Below, one piece after another: positions 53,612-64,000 of a stretch of DNA of 64,000 nt. The DNA lies in the NCBI GenBank assembly GCA_024195585.1, contig SWBL01000119.1, positions 1-64,000 on the forward strand. Direction: 5' to 3'. The DNA comes from Aureobasidium sp. EXF-3400. Lineage: Eukaryota > Ascomycota > Dothideomycetes > Dothideales > Saccotheciaceae. Positions within the stretch are counted from its first letter, which is position 1. Every line of letters starts with the position of its first letter. The position numbers and the translations under genes were made by a program. The notes beneath the pieces are model-generated. The model was not told the DNA's origin. It made no database searches and saw only the letters and a program-made list of their open reading frames with translations.

Positions 53612-54877
53612 GGCATCAATTCATTCAGTACATCGAGGCGAACAATCATGAGGAAAGTGAATAAGCAAATTTCACATTACTTGAATCACAGGACAGCATC
53701 TAAAAGATTTTACAGCTTTGACTCTGAGCAACAATCCAAGACTCCCTTAGCTTTGAGTGAAAAGTAGGAGGGAAAGGTTTAAATCGTGGAATACGTTGGA
53801 ACGAACAATAATCGAGCGTGGAACTGGAACAAACACTCTGATCCCAAGATTTTGATCGCATTTCATCCACTTTTGCTCGGATTAGCATGATTGATATCAA
53901 GACTGAAGTCTGAAGACAGCATTACTGTACACAGCCTCGTCGCTCCAATTTCACACTCTACAGTTATACACCGTAGACTGATTGTATATGTCATTGTACG
54001 TTTATATAAACTCTCGTCAGGAGGTCACCATCAGAGTCATCGCTACATAGCGAAAATCAAGGCTGAGGGGGCCACCCTGCTATCCCCAGAAGAAGACTTC
54101 AACGATACTTTCTTCGTATTCACTGCTTCACTTCTCCTCACAGTAGAGAGATTGCAAAGTATATAACAATGTCTACGGATCTTCTGTCCCCTGCCAGCAT
54201 TCTATCCACCACCTCCTCAGACCAACGCTACTAGCAAGAGTGACATATTGTTGTATCTCACTTACGAGCATAGTCTTGCAAGCAGCGCCCCCCAACGCGA
54301 CGACAACAATGGCGTCCATGACCGTGTGGCTACGAATGCTAGTCTCCAGAGAAAGGCTGAATGGTACCTCTGTGTTTCGTGCAAATGTTCAAAGGTCTTG
54401 CTCAGGCCCGGGATGTCGGGATAAGCTTCCAGATGAACAACCCGGACGATTTGAGAAAGGACAAACATTTGAGGACTGTGGTTTCCCTGAGGTTGAGGGG
54501 GTCGTTGTGCAAGATCGTGTACACTGACATTCATTCCAGAGTGATGGACGGGACTGAACCAACAACGGGACAGACTAACTCTTTGAAAGTCATTGTAATC
54601 ATTGTTCATTCTGTCTTGATATTGCAACTACCACAAATTCATGTCTTGCTTAATTTTCCATATACGCCCTGAAACCATAGTTTGCCGCGCAAGAACAAAG
54701 GCACAAAACCTGCCCGTGCTGTGACCAAGATTGGATAAAGCGAGTGTGTGGATAATGCAGAAAACTCCACCTGCCAGACCATTCCGGGATATCATACGCT
54801 CAAAAAGTCGAAAACATAGACGCCTGGAAAGAAAACAGTGGTGACAAAAGGGAAAGGCAAGCTCAACGTGCAAGCCG
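53612..54877. other. Intergenic region after the NLR pseudogene
   Basis: No gene supported. Frames at 54240-54527 and 54361-54672 contain a few Cys residues but multiple stops in neighbouring frames; they may be further remnants of the pseudogene's 3' part. Confidence 0.4.
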
Positions 54878-56938
54878 CTACAACGCAATGCCTCTGGGAC
54901 TACCCAAGATACGCTCAGCCTTGCTAGTGCTCATCGTGCGAGGTCTTTCAGGCACCTCATCGTACATTCTCGATGCTTGCTTGGAGGCGCTGACAGCACG
55001 AGACCTGGTGGTGATGATAGGTGAGACACTGCGGCCCTCCTTAGGAACAGCAGCGATGGGAGTGACGCCACCGGAAACTCGGACACGAGATGAAGGGTTG
55101 CGCTTCAGACGGCTGGTGCGCCAGTTCTCGTACCACTTCTCGCGGGAGGTGACACGCAGATCAGAACGCCAATCGCCAAAGACGCATTCGCGAAGCCGAA
55201 TATAGTCGCAGTGAGCAGGATTGCAAGGATCAGCCTCGCCCCATGGAAACACGCGGGTCAAGGCGCCTGGTGAAGTATGCGAGTCCGGGCTCAAGATCGA
55301 GAAAGGCAAGAACAACTCCTCTGGCGCAGGAGTGCATGAGTCTGTACGCTTCGAGGAGACTGGACCAAGCATTGCTCTCGACGTCTTTCTAAGCGGCGAG
55401 AAGGTGGTGCCCATTGTGTCGCTGTCCTCTTCGTTGGTGTCCTCGGTGACCTTGCGTGGTGGCGAGCGTGTCACTTGCGGGATATCGGACTCGGAACTCG
55501 AGAATTCGCTGTCGAGACCTTCTGAATCAGGCGATTCATCCTCATCCTCGTCATCCAGACTGAGAGCCTCCAGCGGGTCGAGCTTGGCGTGCTTAATGTT
55601 TGACCAGACCAGACGCTTGAGGTGTGCCATGTGGGCGGCTGTTAGAGTGTCGGCTTTGGCGACGATGGGAATGACGGTTGTCTTGCCTTCAAGAGCTCTG
55701 ATGACATCGAGGTCCAGCGCTTCGTCTTCGGTACCCGAGAACTTCTTAGTCGATGAGTGCTCAGTAGAGTGCATGGTAGAATCGAGGCGGGCAGGATCAA
55801 GTAACAGGAGGACACAGTGGATGTGAGTATCCTTGACACCAGGTGTGCGTACAACTCTCGATTCCTGGTTGAAGGTTTCCTCGAACTTGGACTCGACAAA
55901 GGCAGCCAGATCGCGAAGTTGGAGATCAATGATGGTCTTTTCCAGACCTTGTGAGTCCCAGAGCGTGACGCCGACGCGCTCTCCTTCGATGTCAGTCTCA
56001 ACGTATGATGACTCGAAAGGAGATTCTTTGTGCATGTGAGGCGGAGGAGTGTGACCGCGAGTTTGCTTGTGTGGTGGCAGGGCCAGTGCCGTCTTGAGAA
56101 ACTCGACGAACGAAGTCTTTCCAGAACCTTTGGCTCCGGTAATGAGGATGCTGTTGAAGTGTTAGTCTCGGTCGATGTTAGTGAGATCAGTGGGCTGGAA
56201 GACATACTTGAAGGATTCTGGCTCCTTGCGGCGACGCATTCTACGAGGGGAGTGCATGCTAGCTGAGATGCTGGGTGCGTAGCTTTCTCTTCCGCGGCTG
56301 ACTATGCTTTCAGTGCGAGGTAGAGAGTCGGGCATAGGAGGCAATGGAACGCCGTAGGAGTTAGGGTTGTTGAGACTGCCGGTCGACGACATTGATGGCA
56401 TTGATGAGTTGGACATGCTTGTCTGTTTGGCTCCAGGGCGAGAGAAGTTGGCTGGGGGAGGTGAAGAGCGATAGTCGTGACCTCTTCCAGATACGATGGC
56501 GATGGAATCGGGGCGTACGCCTTCCATTGGCTCCATGTTTGGCAGAATGGGAAGTGTGGGGGGACCGTAAGATACCACAGGCATCTGTTGCTCTTGACGA
56601 CGACGTTCCTCTTGGTCGCGGAGTTTCTTGTTGCGTAGCATCTTGCGTCCTGATGGGCTGCGGGTGACGGGGACTTCGTGTGATTTTGAGCGAGTGAGAA
56701 AGGAAAAGCTACCACGGCGTCGGGGTCGCGACTGCTCTGAATTTGGCTGTTCGTCACTTTCTGATCCGCTCAAGGCAGTCGCTTCCTGCACTGTGTCAAA
56801 ACTTGGAGTGACTGCCATGTTTACTGCGATTTGCGTCGTGGTTGACATGCGCTTTGGTGGTTTTGCCGGAACTGGTCTTGACGGTACAAATTCCAGCGAG
56901 TCGTCCATAGACATCGAGGACATCGAGGCCACCGACAT
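54878..56938 (-). CDS. Septin-family GTPase with long N-terminal extension
   Basis: Septins form membrane-bound filaments at septa and hyphal tips. Exons 56938-56208 and 56150-54878 give 667 residues; the 57-nt intron (GTATGT, CTAAC branch, CAACAG) closes at phase 2 and rebuilds FNILITGAKGSGKTSF. Residues 1-240 are disordered, basic and Ser/Pro-rich. The GTPase motifs are G1 GAKGSGKT 249-256, G3 DSQG 309-312 and G4 AKAD 408-411. After G4, an acidic Ser/Asp/Glu-rich insert (about 440-510) interrupts the domain before the C-terminal part (YIRLRECVFGDWRSDLRVTS). Long extension and insert, and lack of a C-terminal coiled coil, resemble the filamentous-fungus extra septin (AspE group) rather than the four core septins; that assignment is tentative. 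Confidence 0.8.
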
Positions 56939-58191
56939 GATTTCGGTATATAAATGGGCAAAAAAAGGTCAGACTTACGAGTCGCGTTTCACCGGCAGAG
57001 AGCCGCGTCTTTCTATACTTCGACCTTCCCTCAGATTGATAGCTAGTCTAGTGGGGAAGACCGGTGCAATCTGACGTACCAGACGCTAACTGTCACGATA
57101 AAACACTCGAAGATCCCTCACGACAAGAGAGCTGAGCAGTGCTGAGATGCAGGGTCGAGGCCGAATCGGTACGGAGGTGGGGAGCTTTCCAAGTTTTCGT
57201 GCTGCGCACCTCCTGAGTGCTGCAGAAGTGGTCGATTTGGCGACCATCGTGAGGTGCGCCGCCTTCACTTTATCACCCATCGTAACTCGTCTGATACTAC
57301 CCAAACATGCCCATGAAACACAACAACAAGACGACAACCACCCTTCACTCAATTTATTCGTGGTATAAGGCTGAGAGTTAGTGAAACCCGTGCCGCTCCC
57401 GCTGGGCTCAAGCTCAACCCGAGACCCTGGGGTTGTCTGCATCTCGGACCTCGCCACTGAAATCTCCTTGGTTGTTCCGGCGGTTTTGTATCACAATCGA
57501 TTGATGATAAGAACGCCTTGCCTGTCATGATTTATTTCTGTCTTTCCTTGCCTTCATCACCATCGCGACTATGATTGTCTGCTTATACACCGACACTCTA
57601 CAGTCCGTCACTGTATGAGAATCCATCGTCCGAAAGCATGCAGCAAGCTTTATTGCTTGCCCAGCTCTCATCTTCGCCATATAATTACCGAAGTCTATCC
57701 TTCCGGCCTTCTGGTCTGTACAAAGTTACTTGGCCTGTGATATGGAATTGCAAATCACCACATTCGTCCGGATGATCACTTCTTCCGTGAAAGCGACTCT
57801 CTTCGTGGTGATCATCATGTACGTCTGTAGGTGCTTTGGCCGCGGAAGGATTGTCGGGAGGACTGTACCACAGCTTGTTTGCCCCGCTCGTGTCTCCAGA
57901 CCAACTCATACATCAGTGTATGGCTAGGAAAATACATGGTAAACACCAGATCGCAAGCGTTTCCGATGAGAGCTGCGAGAGCCATGACTTTCTGTGGACA
58001 CTGCTTTGTTTCGGAAAGCATTGCGCATTCTTATAGGTACCTCATGGAAGAGATGCCATGAAAATGACACAATCGCTGGTCAGAGTCGAGAAAGAATACC
58101 ATACCCGCATGCTATGAAACCTGTAAACCGACTCCCAAAATTCTCAAGCGACTGTCGCGTGCCAGAAATCAGAATCCATCCAATCGTCTTT
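56939..58191. other. Intergenic region
   Basis: 5' flank of the septin and 3' flank of the RRM gene. Overlapping short frames on both strands near 57580-58060 show no motifs. No gene supported. Confidence 0.45.
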
Positions 58192-59581
58192 CTACTCCGG
58201 TCGGGGTCTCTTTGCACCATGAGGGTTGCCAGTGGGAGACATGCTGCCACCCGACGATGTACCATTTACTGCACCGCCGTTTCCGAAGAAGCCTGGGTTG
58301 AAGTGTCCTCCTTGCGTGTTGTTGCCGAAGCCTCCTGACATATGTGAGTATGAGCTGTTTGTTTGCGAAGTTTCGTACTTACCCATGTTCATGTTGCCCA
58401 TACCCATGGCTCCCATCGCTCCCATGTTGTTCATACCGCTCATGTTGTTCATGCCCATGTTGGCCATACCCATGCCCATGTTCATGTTGGGCATCATCAT
58501 ATTGCCTCGGCCTCGGTTGTTCTGAAAACCTCCACGCATGTTGTTGCCCATCATGCCACCACGATTGTTGAAACCTCCCATGCCATTGTTGAAGCTACCC
58601 ATCATGTTGTTGTTGTTGAAGTTGCCTCCCATACCACCTCCATTGAACCCGCCCATCATGTTCATCTGAGGGTTGTTGTTGAAGTTGCCACGACCCATGC
58701 CATTCATGTTCATGCCAGTATTCATGTTGTTCATACCGCCACGGTTGTAGTTGCCGCGGCCGCCGCGGAAACCTCCTCCAGACTGGAAGGCGGGTCCATT
58801 GTTGTACGCGCCCGGGGCGACCACTTTGTTACGTTGAGGCGCATCCTTCGGCGAGGTCTTGAAAGGATTGTAATCTGGTCGTGCGTAGATGCAGGTGTGT
58901 TTCTTGACGTATTGTTGGCCTTCGCCGAAAGAATCGATGCGGCGTTTGAGTGCTGTTGCCGCCTGGGGCGATGCGAGCTCAACAAAGGCTTCCCTAAAGG
59001 ATCTTGTCAGCTTTGGAAACTTGTGTCGTAGCACGATGTGGGTCCTACCCTTTGCTTTTTCCGTTGACCTTGTGCTCGTTGAAGGTGACCTCCTTGAGTT
59101 CGTCTTCGCAGCCACATTGATTGGCCCAGCCTCTGATGTCGTCCTCGCTGATCCACCATTGAAGCTCTCCCAGTTTCAAGGCTGATGTAGCTCCCGGATC
59201 TACTTCACGAGTATCTTCTCCCTCTTTGCGCTTGGTACCCTGTTCTGTGGGTGCTTGTTTTGGAGCGTTGTACTGGTCGGTCGATGAACCAGTCGTGCTG
59301 AGAATCTGTTGCTGATCTTGTAGACCGCTGGAATCGACACCACCGTGACTTTTTTCGTACTGAACTTTCATCTCGTCTGGATCACCCTCTAACTTGACGT
59401 CATTGTCTATTGGCGGTTCTGTCTCTGGCTCGTTGGGCTGTTGGCCATAGTTGGTACCATCGAGACCCGGGTTATAGTCGGTGTCCTGTTGTTTCTGTTG
59501 TTCCTCAGGCTGAGGCTCCGGCTTTAGATCTTGCCCGTCATCACCGTAAATGTCGATGTCGAAGTTGTCGTCATCAGCCAT
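58192..59581 (-). CDS. RNA-binding protein, CPSF6/CFIm68-like RRM with Gly/Asn/Met-rich tail
   Basis: Three exons (59581-59049, 58993-58383, 58334-58192) give 428 residues. Intron 1 (55 nt) has GTAGGA, CTGAC and TTTAG; intron 2 (48 nt) has GTAAGT and GTCAG and can also be read through in frame. Residues 1-135 are acidic and Gln-rich. One RRM spans about 137-205: KLGELQWWISEDDIRGWANQ and KSKG-EAFVELASPQAATALKRR. The LGELQWW form of RNP2 resembles CPSF6-type cleavage factor subunits, suggesting a role in mRNA 3'-end processing. The tail from about 245 is low-complexity Gly/Asn/Met with RGG-type pieces (GGFRGGRGNYNRGG) and ends KRPRPE. The strong GxMN repetition in the DNA makes the minus-strand gene look like a His-rich frame on the plus strand. 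Confidence 0.82.
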
Positions 59582-60604
59582 TGTGAAGGATTTGTTTGCT
59601 GAACAAGTGATGCAGCGCTAGCAGTTCAAAGCAAGCTCACTGAAGTGTGTCTTTGTCTAAAGCGATCAATTAGTAAGGAAGAACGTATGAAGGTGACAAA
59701 CAGATCTGCAAATGGCACACAGGTATACTTCCAGCGACCAGTCACGTCGCTCAAAAAGATAGAGTCCAATCACTTCAGCAAAGGCCTGAAGCCATGTGAC
59801 ATTGCCGCTTTCCCGATGGAAGAGCGAAGGAAGGACGAGTGAGCGAACGTCCAAGTGACCGGTCGCTGAGAAGCCATACAGACGAGAGGGCGATGAAAGA
59901 TGGTAACCATGTAATGGCGATGACTGCTACGCGTTGATACGTACATGTTGACAGGCTTCAGCAATAGCTTGGACAGAAAGTGTGCGAGACAGAGGTCTCT
60001 TTCCCCGTTGCAAGGGTACAGGAATAGAAAAAAAAGAAGAAGCTTTCAAACGATATGTTGTCCCCTCCGAAGGTCGGCAAAGTGATACAAGAAGTCGAAT
60101 GAAGAAGAGTACGCTGCGCGTCAAGGCCTTGTCCGTGTTTACAGGATGCTTTCCAGAGCAACAATGTCCTCGACTCTTTCTGTAGTTCTTTGAACCCTCC
60201 TCTATTGCTCAGCAACACACAATACGATGTCTGAATGACTGTTAGCTGTGCAGAAGGCGCCCTTGATTGTGAGGCTTTGGTGGGGCTCGAGGTCGGGTCA
60301 GCAGTGACGGCGAACGTGTGTTCAGCAGCGATAGTTGTAGTGGTGTGAGAGTAGCGAGTCTTCGAGTGAGTCAAGCCTTGCGACAAGGTTTGAGTGAAGT
60401 ACGAGGCGACTGAAGAATGGATAGTGTTCTGGTGGAAGGCAGTGTCGAGTGAACCTCGATTCCACCTTGGTCGTGTCTCCGGCAAGCTGTTTGCTCTGTT
60501 TGCTTGCCATGTGAATCGAAGCCTCGGCAGCCGAACATCAACTCTCAGGCCATCACCGCCTACCAAACAACACAAGTCACGTCTGATATTCTCCTGGAAT
60601 CACA
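59582..60604. other. Divergent promoter region
   Basis: Lies between the RRM gene and MoaE, which point away from each other. A purine run of A and AAG at about 60028-60046 is the only low-complexity element. No gene supported. Confidence 0.45.
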
Positions 60605-61170
60605 ATGTCCCACTCAATCCAGAAACAGACGCAGTCTAACAACACGCCGACTGAATTCGAAGAAGATGGTGTTTTTGTTGCTCTCACTCACGACACTCTG
60701 GATGCCGTTGCTATCATGAATAAAGTTCGAAGCCCGAAAGCTGGAGCTATTGTCTTGTTCGCTGGTATGCTATAGCAATGCTACCATATTCATCAACTGG
60801 ACCTGACATCTCTCGAGGCACTACTCGCGACAACTTCGGAGACAAACCTGTCGTGCACCTGGCCTACGAATCTTATGCTCCTCTTGCCATCAGAACTATG
60901 ACCAAAATTGCACGTGAGATCAAGGAGAAGCATGGCCTGAATGGCGTGGCAATGATCCATCGCCTTGGTGTTGTGCCCATCGCTGAGGAAAGCATTCTCA
61001 TTGCAGTATCATCACCGCATAGGCAAGCGGCATGGCGAGCAGGCGAGGAAGCACTTGAATTGTGTAAGGACAGAGTCGAGGTGTGGAAACTTGAGGAGTT
61101 TGGCGGCGAGGAGGGCGGCGTATGGAGAGCTAACAGAGATGGTCAGGCAGGTGTGAAGATCAGTGGTTGA
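60605..61170 (+). CDS. MOCS2B: Molybdopterin synthase catalytic subunit (MoaE/MOCS2B)
   Basis: With the small sulphur-carrier subunit this enzyme converts precursor Z (cPMP) to molybdopterin in the cytosol, feeding nitrate reductase and other molybdoenzymes. Exons 60605-60764 and 60818-61170 give 170 residues. The 53-nt intron (GTATGC, CTGAC, TCGAG) closes at phase 1 and rebuilds IVLFAGTTRDNF. Conserved parts are LAYESYAPLAIRTM, IHRLGVVPIAEESILIAVSS and HRQAAWRA. The two active-site lysines keep the family spacing of seven: Lys137 and Lys144 in CKDRVEVWKLEEF. Length is normal. The acceptor ends GAG rather than CAG, which is mildly unusual. Confidence 0.94.
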
Positions 61171-61382
61171 GCTGCAAGCTTAAATGAACCGAGAGGAATT
61201 TTGTTGTACATATTATAATAATACAGGTCATGACACATTGAATAGTTTTCGCAGCCATGGAACCGGTGTAGATGGCTCAAAAGATGGGGGCGTGTTGAAG
61301 CTGAGTGGGATGGACGACCACAAACCACATCAGGCATAGCCTACCTCTGTTTGACTCGGACTCGGGCTGGAAGACAGAGCGG

Positions 61383-62102
61383 TTAGTTGTTTGAGCTGGT
61401 GGGTTCCAGGCCTTCCTTGATCTTCTGCAGTTTGGCAAGTTTTTCCTCTTCTTTCGCGGCCATAGCAGCGACGAGACCAGCGAGACCCTCAGCCATGCCC
61501 TTGTTGTCACCACCTTCCTTTTTGTCCAAGAACTCTTTGACCATGTTCTCCATCTCTTCATCTTGTTCAGCCTCTTCCAGAGCGGTACGCTCAAAACCCC
61601 AGGCTTTTCTGAACTTGGCACGCATGTCCTCGGTATCGGTGACATCCAGAGCGTACATCATGAAGCCGGTGGCCATCATGCCTGCACTGGTGACATTTGC
61701 AGTAGCAAGAACAAAGGCTTGGGCAGCTTCGACGCCACCGTTGACATTGGTGGGCTTGTAGTTGGATGGAGTGAACTGCCTAGGAGCATCGGCAAGCAGT
61801 TTTCGGGCGACCGCTCGGCGTGTGACAAGCAAACTCAGGCCAAAGAAGGTGGCGCCGGCGAAGAAAAGCGAGAGTTGTCGGACTGCGCGGGCCCGCGGGT
61901 TTGTACGCATCTTTTCCCGGAGTTCGTCGTCGACTGAGAGGAGGCCATTTTGCTTCGGACTTGAGCTTGGAAGCTGGCTGATTGTTTGTGGAAGAGGTTG
62001 TTGCTGTGGTTGTGGTTGTGATGCAGGTGGGCTTACTGACTCGGCCTTGGCCTTGTCATCTGGACCCGAGTACTGCGTGAGTAGGTTTGAAAGAATGCCC
62101 AT
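61383..62102 (-). CDS. AIM11: Altered inheritance of mitochondria protein 11
   Basis: A 239-residue single-exon protein from ATG 62102 (MGILSNLLTQYSG). The frame continues to an ATG pair at 62273, but that extension has no family features. The region of about 70-190 matches the Aim11 layout. A first membrane helix (LSLFFAGATFFGLSLLVTRRAV) is followed by a loop with FTPSNYKPTN. A second helix follows (AFVLATANVTSAGMMATGFMMYALDV), then FRKAWGFERTALEEAEQDEEMENMVKEFL. In yeast the protein is mitochondrial and its loss raises mitochondrial genome loss; mechanism unknown. The extra N-terminal Gln/Pro-rich part and the charged C-terminal helix are longer than in yeast. Confidence 0.8.
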   Translation of the reverse strand: MGILSNLLTQYSGPDDKAKAESVSPPASQPQPQQQPLPQTISQLPSSSPKQNGLLSVDDELREKMRTNPRARAVRQLSLFFAGATFFGLSLLVTRRAVARKLLADAPRQFTPSNYKPTNVNGGVEAAQAFVLATANVTSAGMMATGFMMYALDVTDTEDMRAKFRKAWGFERTALEEAEQDEEMENMVKEFLDKKEGGDNKGMAEGLAGLVAAMAAKEEEKLAKLQKIKEGLEPTSSNN

Positions 62103-62279
62103 GTTGTGTTTTGGTGGTGAATAAAAAAGAAAGAGCACCTTGATTGCTGTTGCCTTCTCCGCACAAGCCTCAGAGGCAGGACTTGCCGGCCTGTGCGCTT
62201 CTCCGAGCACCTCCAACCTCAGCCTGCCACCTTGAACTCTCACCACCTTTTCACTCATCTGGTTAACCATCATCTCAAA

Positions 62280-63640
62280 AGCGCAATGTCTATGTCAGTT
62301 CTCGCCGCTTTGGTCCCGCAGCCTCTAACGTTCTCTATGGCAGCTCCAATGCATTGCTTTCTGCACATTAGAAATATATAATGCATAGCCTATGGTCGCC
62401 TTCATGTCCGTGTTTAGCCTCTGCAGTGTGTCACCGACGTCAACAGTACACAACTTGTAGGCTTTCTCACACATTCCTCCGATTTGGTCATCGAAAATAT
62501 TTCCAATAGTCTACTGGTACCAGCACATGCCGTGTCTACAATGTCCATTTCTCGATCTGTTCGGATCGCATGGCCGAGTACCGTACCTGATGTGCTTCCC
62601 GTCCCCAAAAACATACCTCATCATCCTTGCTAGGTCTTACTCGATATGCACCCCGCATGGCTGATTGGGCTATACCGGTTCACCTCCGCTTTTCTACAAC
62701 CTCATCTACTGCCTCGACATTTCGTGTCAGCAACAGCCTCGTCCACCAGCCTTGGTGAATCTCTGGCTTGTCCTGTACATGACTACTGGTCTAATCGAAT
62801 TTTCGATCATAGCACAAGCTCCAGTTTCTCCGGGTTGCAAGCAGTGAAGTATGCACATTGTCTGTTGATGAAAAGCCCGTTGACGGCAGTGCGTGGTATC
62901 ACGGCATGAGTTGCAGGAACACTTTCTCTGCCGTCATGAGAATTGAAGCTTCTTGTTAAGCTCTAGACTAGCACTTTGTACACAGGCACATCGGTTATTT
63001 TGAGATGTCTCTGGGTCCCTCGATGTGATGTCTGCCGTCTCTACCCATATCAAGACAGTCACGGGTCCCTGATGATGGATGTGCATTGCATGACTGAAGA
63101 CTTCACCAACAGGTAGCCGTCCATTCGACAGACTACTTGCTAATTTTGTCCCGGTACACTACAGATTCAGCCAATCCACAGCATACCATGCTCATGTGGC
63201 TCCGCTATGCAAGCTTTCCACATCTGCGGCTGCCTCAGTCAGCCCAATAGCGCATCCTTGGTCCAGCGATGGTATACTCGAATTTGGAAACGACCTCTAC
63301 CGAATCGTCCGCGGCATTCCACCGGAGCGGCCTGCCACCGCTCTGATGTCGTCCATACAGTTCACGGTGCAGCTCGCATACATGCAGTCAGTCAGCTTGA
63401 TGAGTTGTCTTCTGATGCGGATCGTTTTTGATTGATCTGTCTCTTGATCGGGGAGAAGGCGAGGCATGATCGCTCCTTGGAGATATAAAAGGAGCCTGCT
63501 TTCCTCTCAACTCTCAACTCATTCAAGCACAAGCAGCACTCGATACGCAATCTTGATACACAACAACCAGCTTATTACCTTTCCTCGTTGAACCAATCCT
63601 ACTTTCGTAACCCAATTCAAACGTTTATACTCCGTTCATA
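62280..63640. other. Intergenic region and promoter of the secreted protein gene
   Basis: No gene supported. The right end (63480-63640) has a TATA box and a pyrimidine/CA-rich leader typical of a strongly expressed gene. Confidence 0.5.
63484..63490 (+). promoter_or_regulatory. TATA box of the secreted Ser/Thr-rich protein gene
   Basis: TATAAAA lies 157 bp before the ATG at 63641, followed by a CA- and CT-rich leader. Confidence 0.55.
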
Positions 63641-64000
63641 ATGCAGTTCACTGCCCTCGCCGCTCTTCTTGCTTCCAGGTGGGCTTCCTCATATATCCAT
63701 CTTAGGATTCTTTCTAATCATGACACAGCGTTGTGGTCAACGCCATGCCTGGTGGTGGTGGTTGGTCCAAGACTACCTCAAGTTGCATCACCAAGTCCAC
63801 TTGCTCCGCAACTACCGTTCCCTACACCTCCATCTTCACCAAGCCTGAGACTTCTGTCTCCACTTGTGTGACCAGCTACCCATCCACCCATACGGGCACT
63901 GAGACCAAAGTCTATACGACCACTGAGTGCTCTTCTTCCACTGGCGAGTCAACTAAGACAGTCTGGAGCACTGTGACCAAATCCAACGTCTGGAGCACCT
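63641..64000 (+). CDS. Secreted Ser/Thr-rich surface protein, partial (runs off the window)
   Basis: Exon 1 63641-63678 and exon 2 from 63729, joined over a 50-nt intron (GTGGGC, TCTAATC, ACACAG) at phase 2. The start MQFTALAALLAS-SVVVNAMPGGG is a signal peptide whose last codons are split by the intron, a common arrangement for fungal secreted proteins. The mature part is rich in Thr, Ser and Val with regularly spaced Cys (SSCITKSTCSATTVPYTS, TSVSTCVTSYPST, TTTECSSST), as in cell-wall or GPI-anchored mucin-like proteins. The end of the gene lies outside the window, so the presence of a GPI signal cannot be judged. Confidence 0.75.

Noticed and set aside
54240..54672. Possible continuation of the NLR pseudogene
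   Set aside because: No ankyrin or other repeat motif could be recognised, and all frames are broken.
58363..59031. His/Val-rich plus-strand open frame
   Set aside because: It is the opposite-strand shadow of the Gly/Asn/Met repeats of the RRM gene.
62103..62273. N-terminal extension of AIM11 from the ATG at 62273
   Set aside because: Has no family features and reads through what looks like leader DNA; MGILSNLLTQ at 62102 is a better start.

Overview
The window is nuclear DNA of a filamentous ascomycete (Pezizomycotina). Genes are split by short introns (about 48-60 nt, a few longer) with GT..AG ends and CTAAC/CTGAC branch sites. Start codons are ATG. The recognisable proteins are typical of such fungi: MED12/SRB8, PEX12, F-BAR RhoGAP Rgd1, an extra septin, AIM11 and an mL45/MBA1-like protein. 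The gene mix fits a dothideomycete such as an Aureobasidium-like fungus, but that placement is inference.

Left part (1-20 kb): MED12, then a membrane-anchored 'LPPEIR' protein, a secreted Cys-rich (PAN/apple-like) protein, a small coiled-coil gene with an AT-hook-like motif, an orphan basic/acidic-tailed protein, a second membrane-anchored LPPEIR protein, an F-box protein and small orphans. Middle part (20-43 kb): three housekeeping loci (an intron-bearing tRNA, lipoyl/octanoyl transferase LIP2 and peroxisomal PEX12) sit inside an island of orphan coiled-coil genes. Several of these are tandemly repeated, internally repetitive or visibly decayed. I regard this island as the least described part of the window. 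Right part (43-64 kb) is denser in conserved genes: RGD1, a PNPOx-like flavoprotein, eIF1/SUI1, mL45, a broken NACHT/STAND (NLR-like) pseudogene, a septin, a CPSF6-like RRM protein, MOCS2B/MoaE, AIM11 and the start of a secreted Ser/Thr-rich protein running off the end.

The conserved genes do not form one pathway. They cover transcription (MED12), 3'-end processing (RRM protein), translation start (eIF1), mitochondrial translation, lipoylation and upkeep (mL45, LIP2, AIM11), peroxisome import (PEX12), molybdenum cofactor synthesis (MoaE) and cell polarity or septation (RGD1, septin). Exon boundaries given below come from matching splice signals by eye and checking that the reading frame closes. 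Domain names are recognised from conserved motifs, not from a search.
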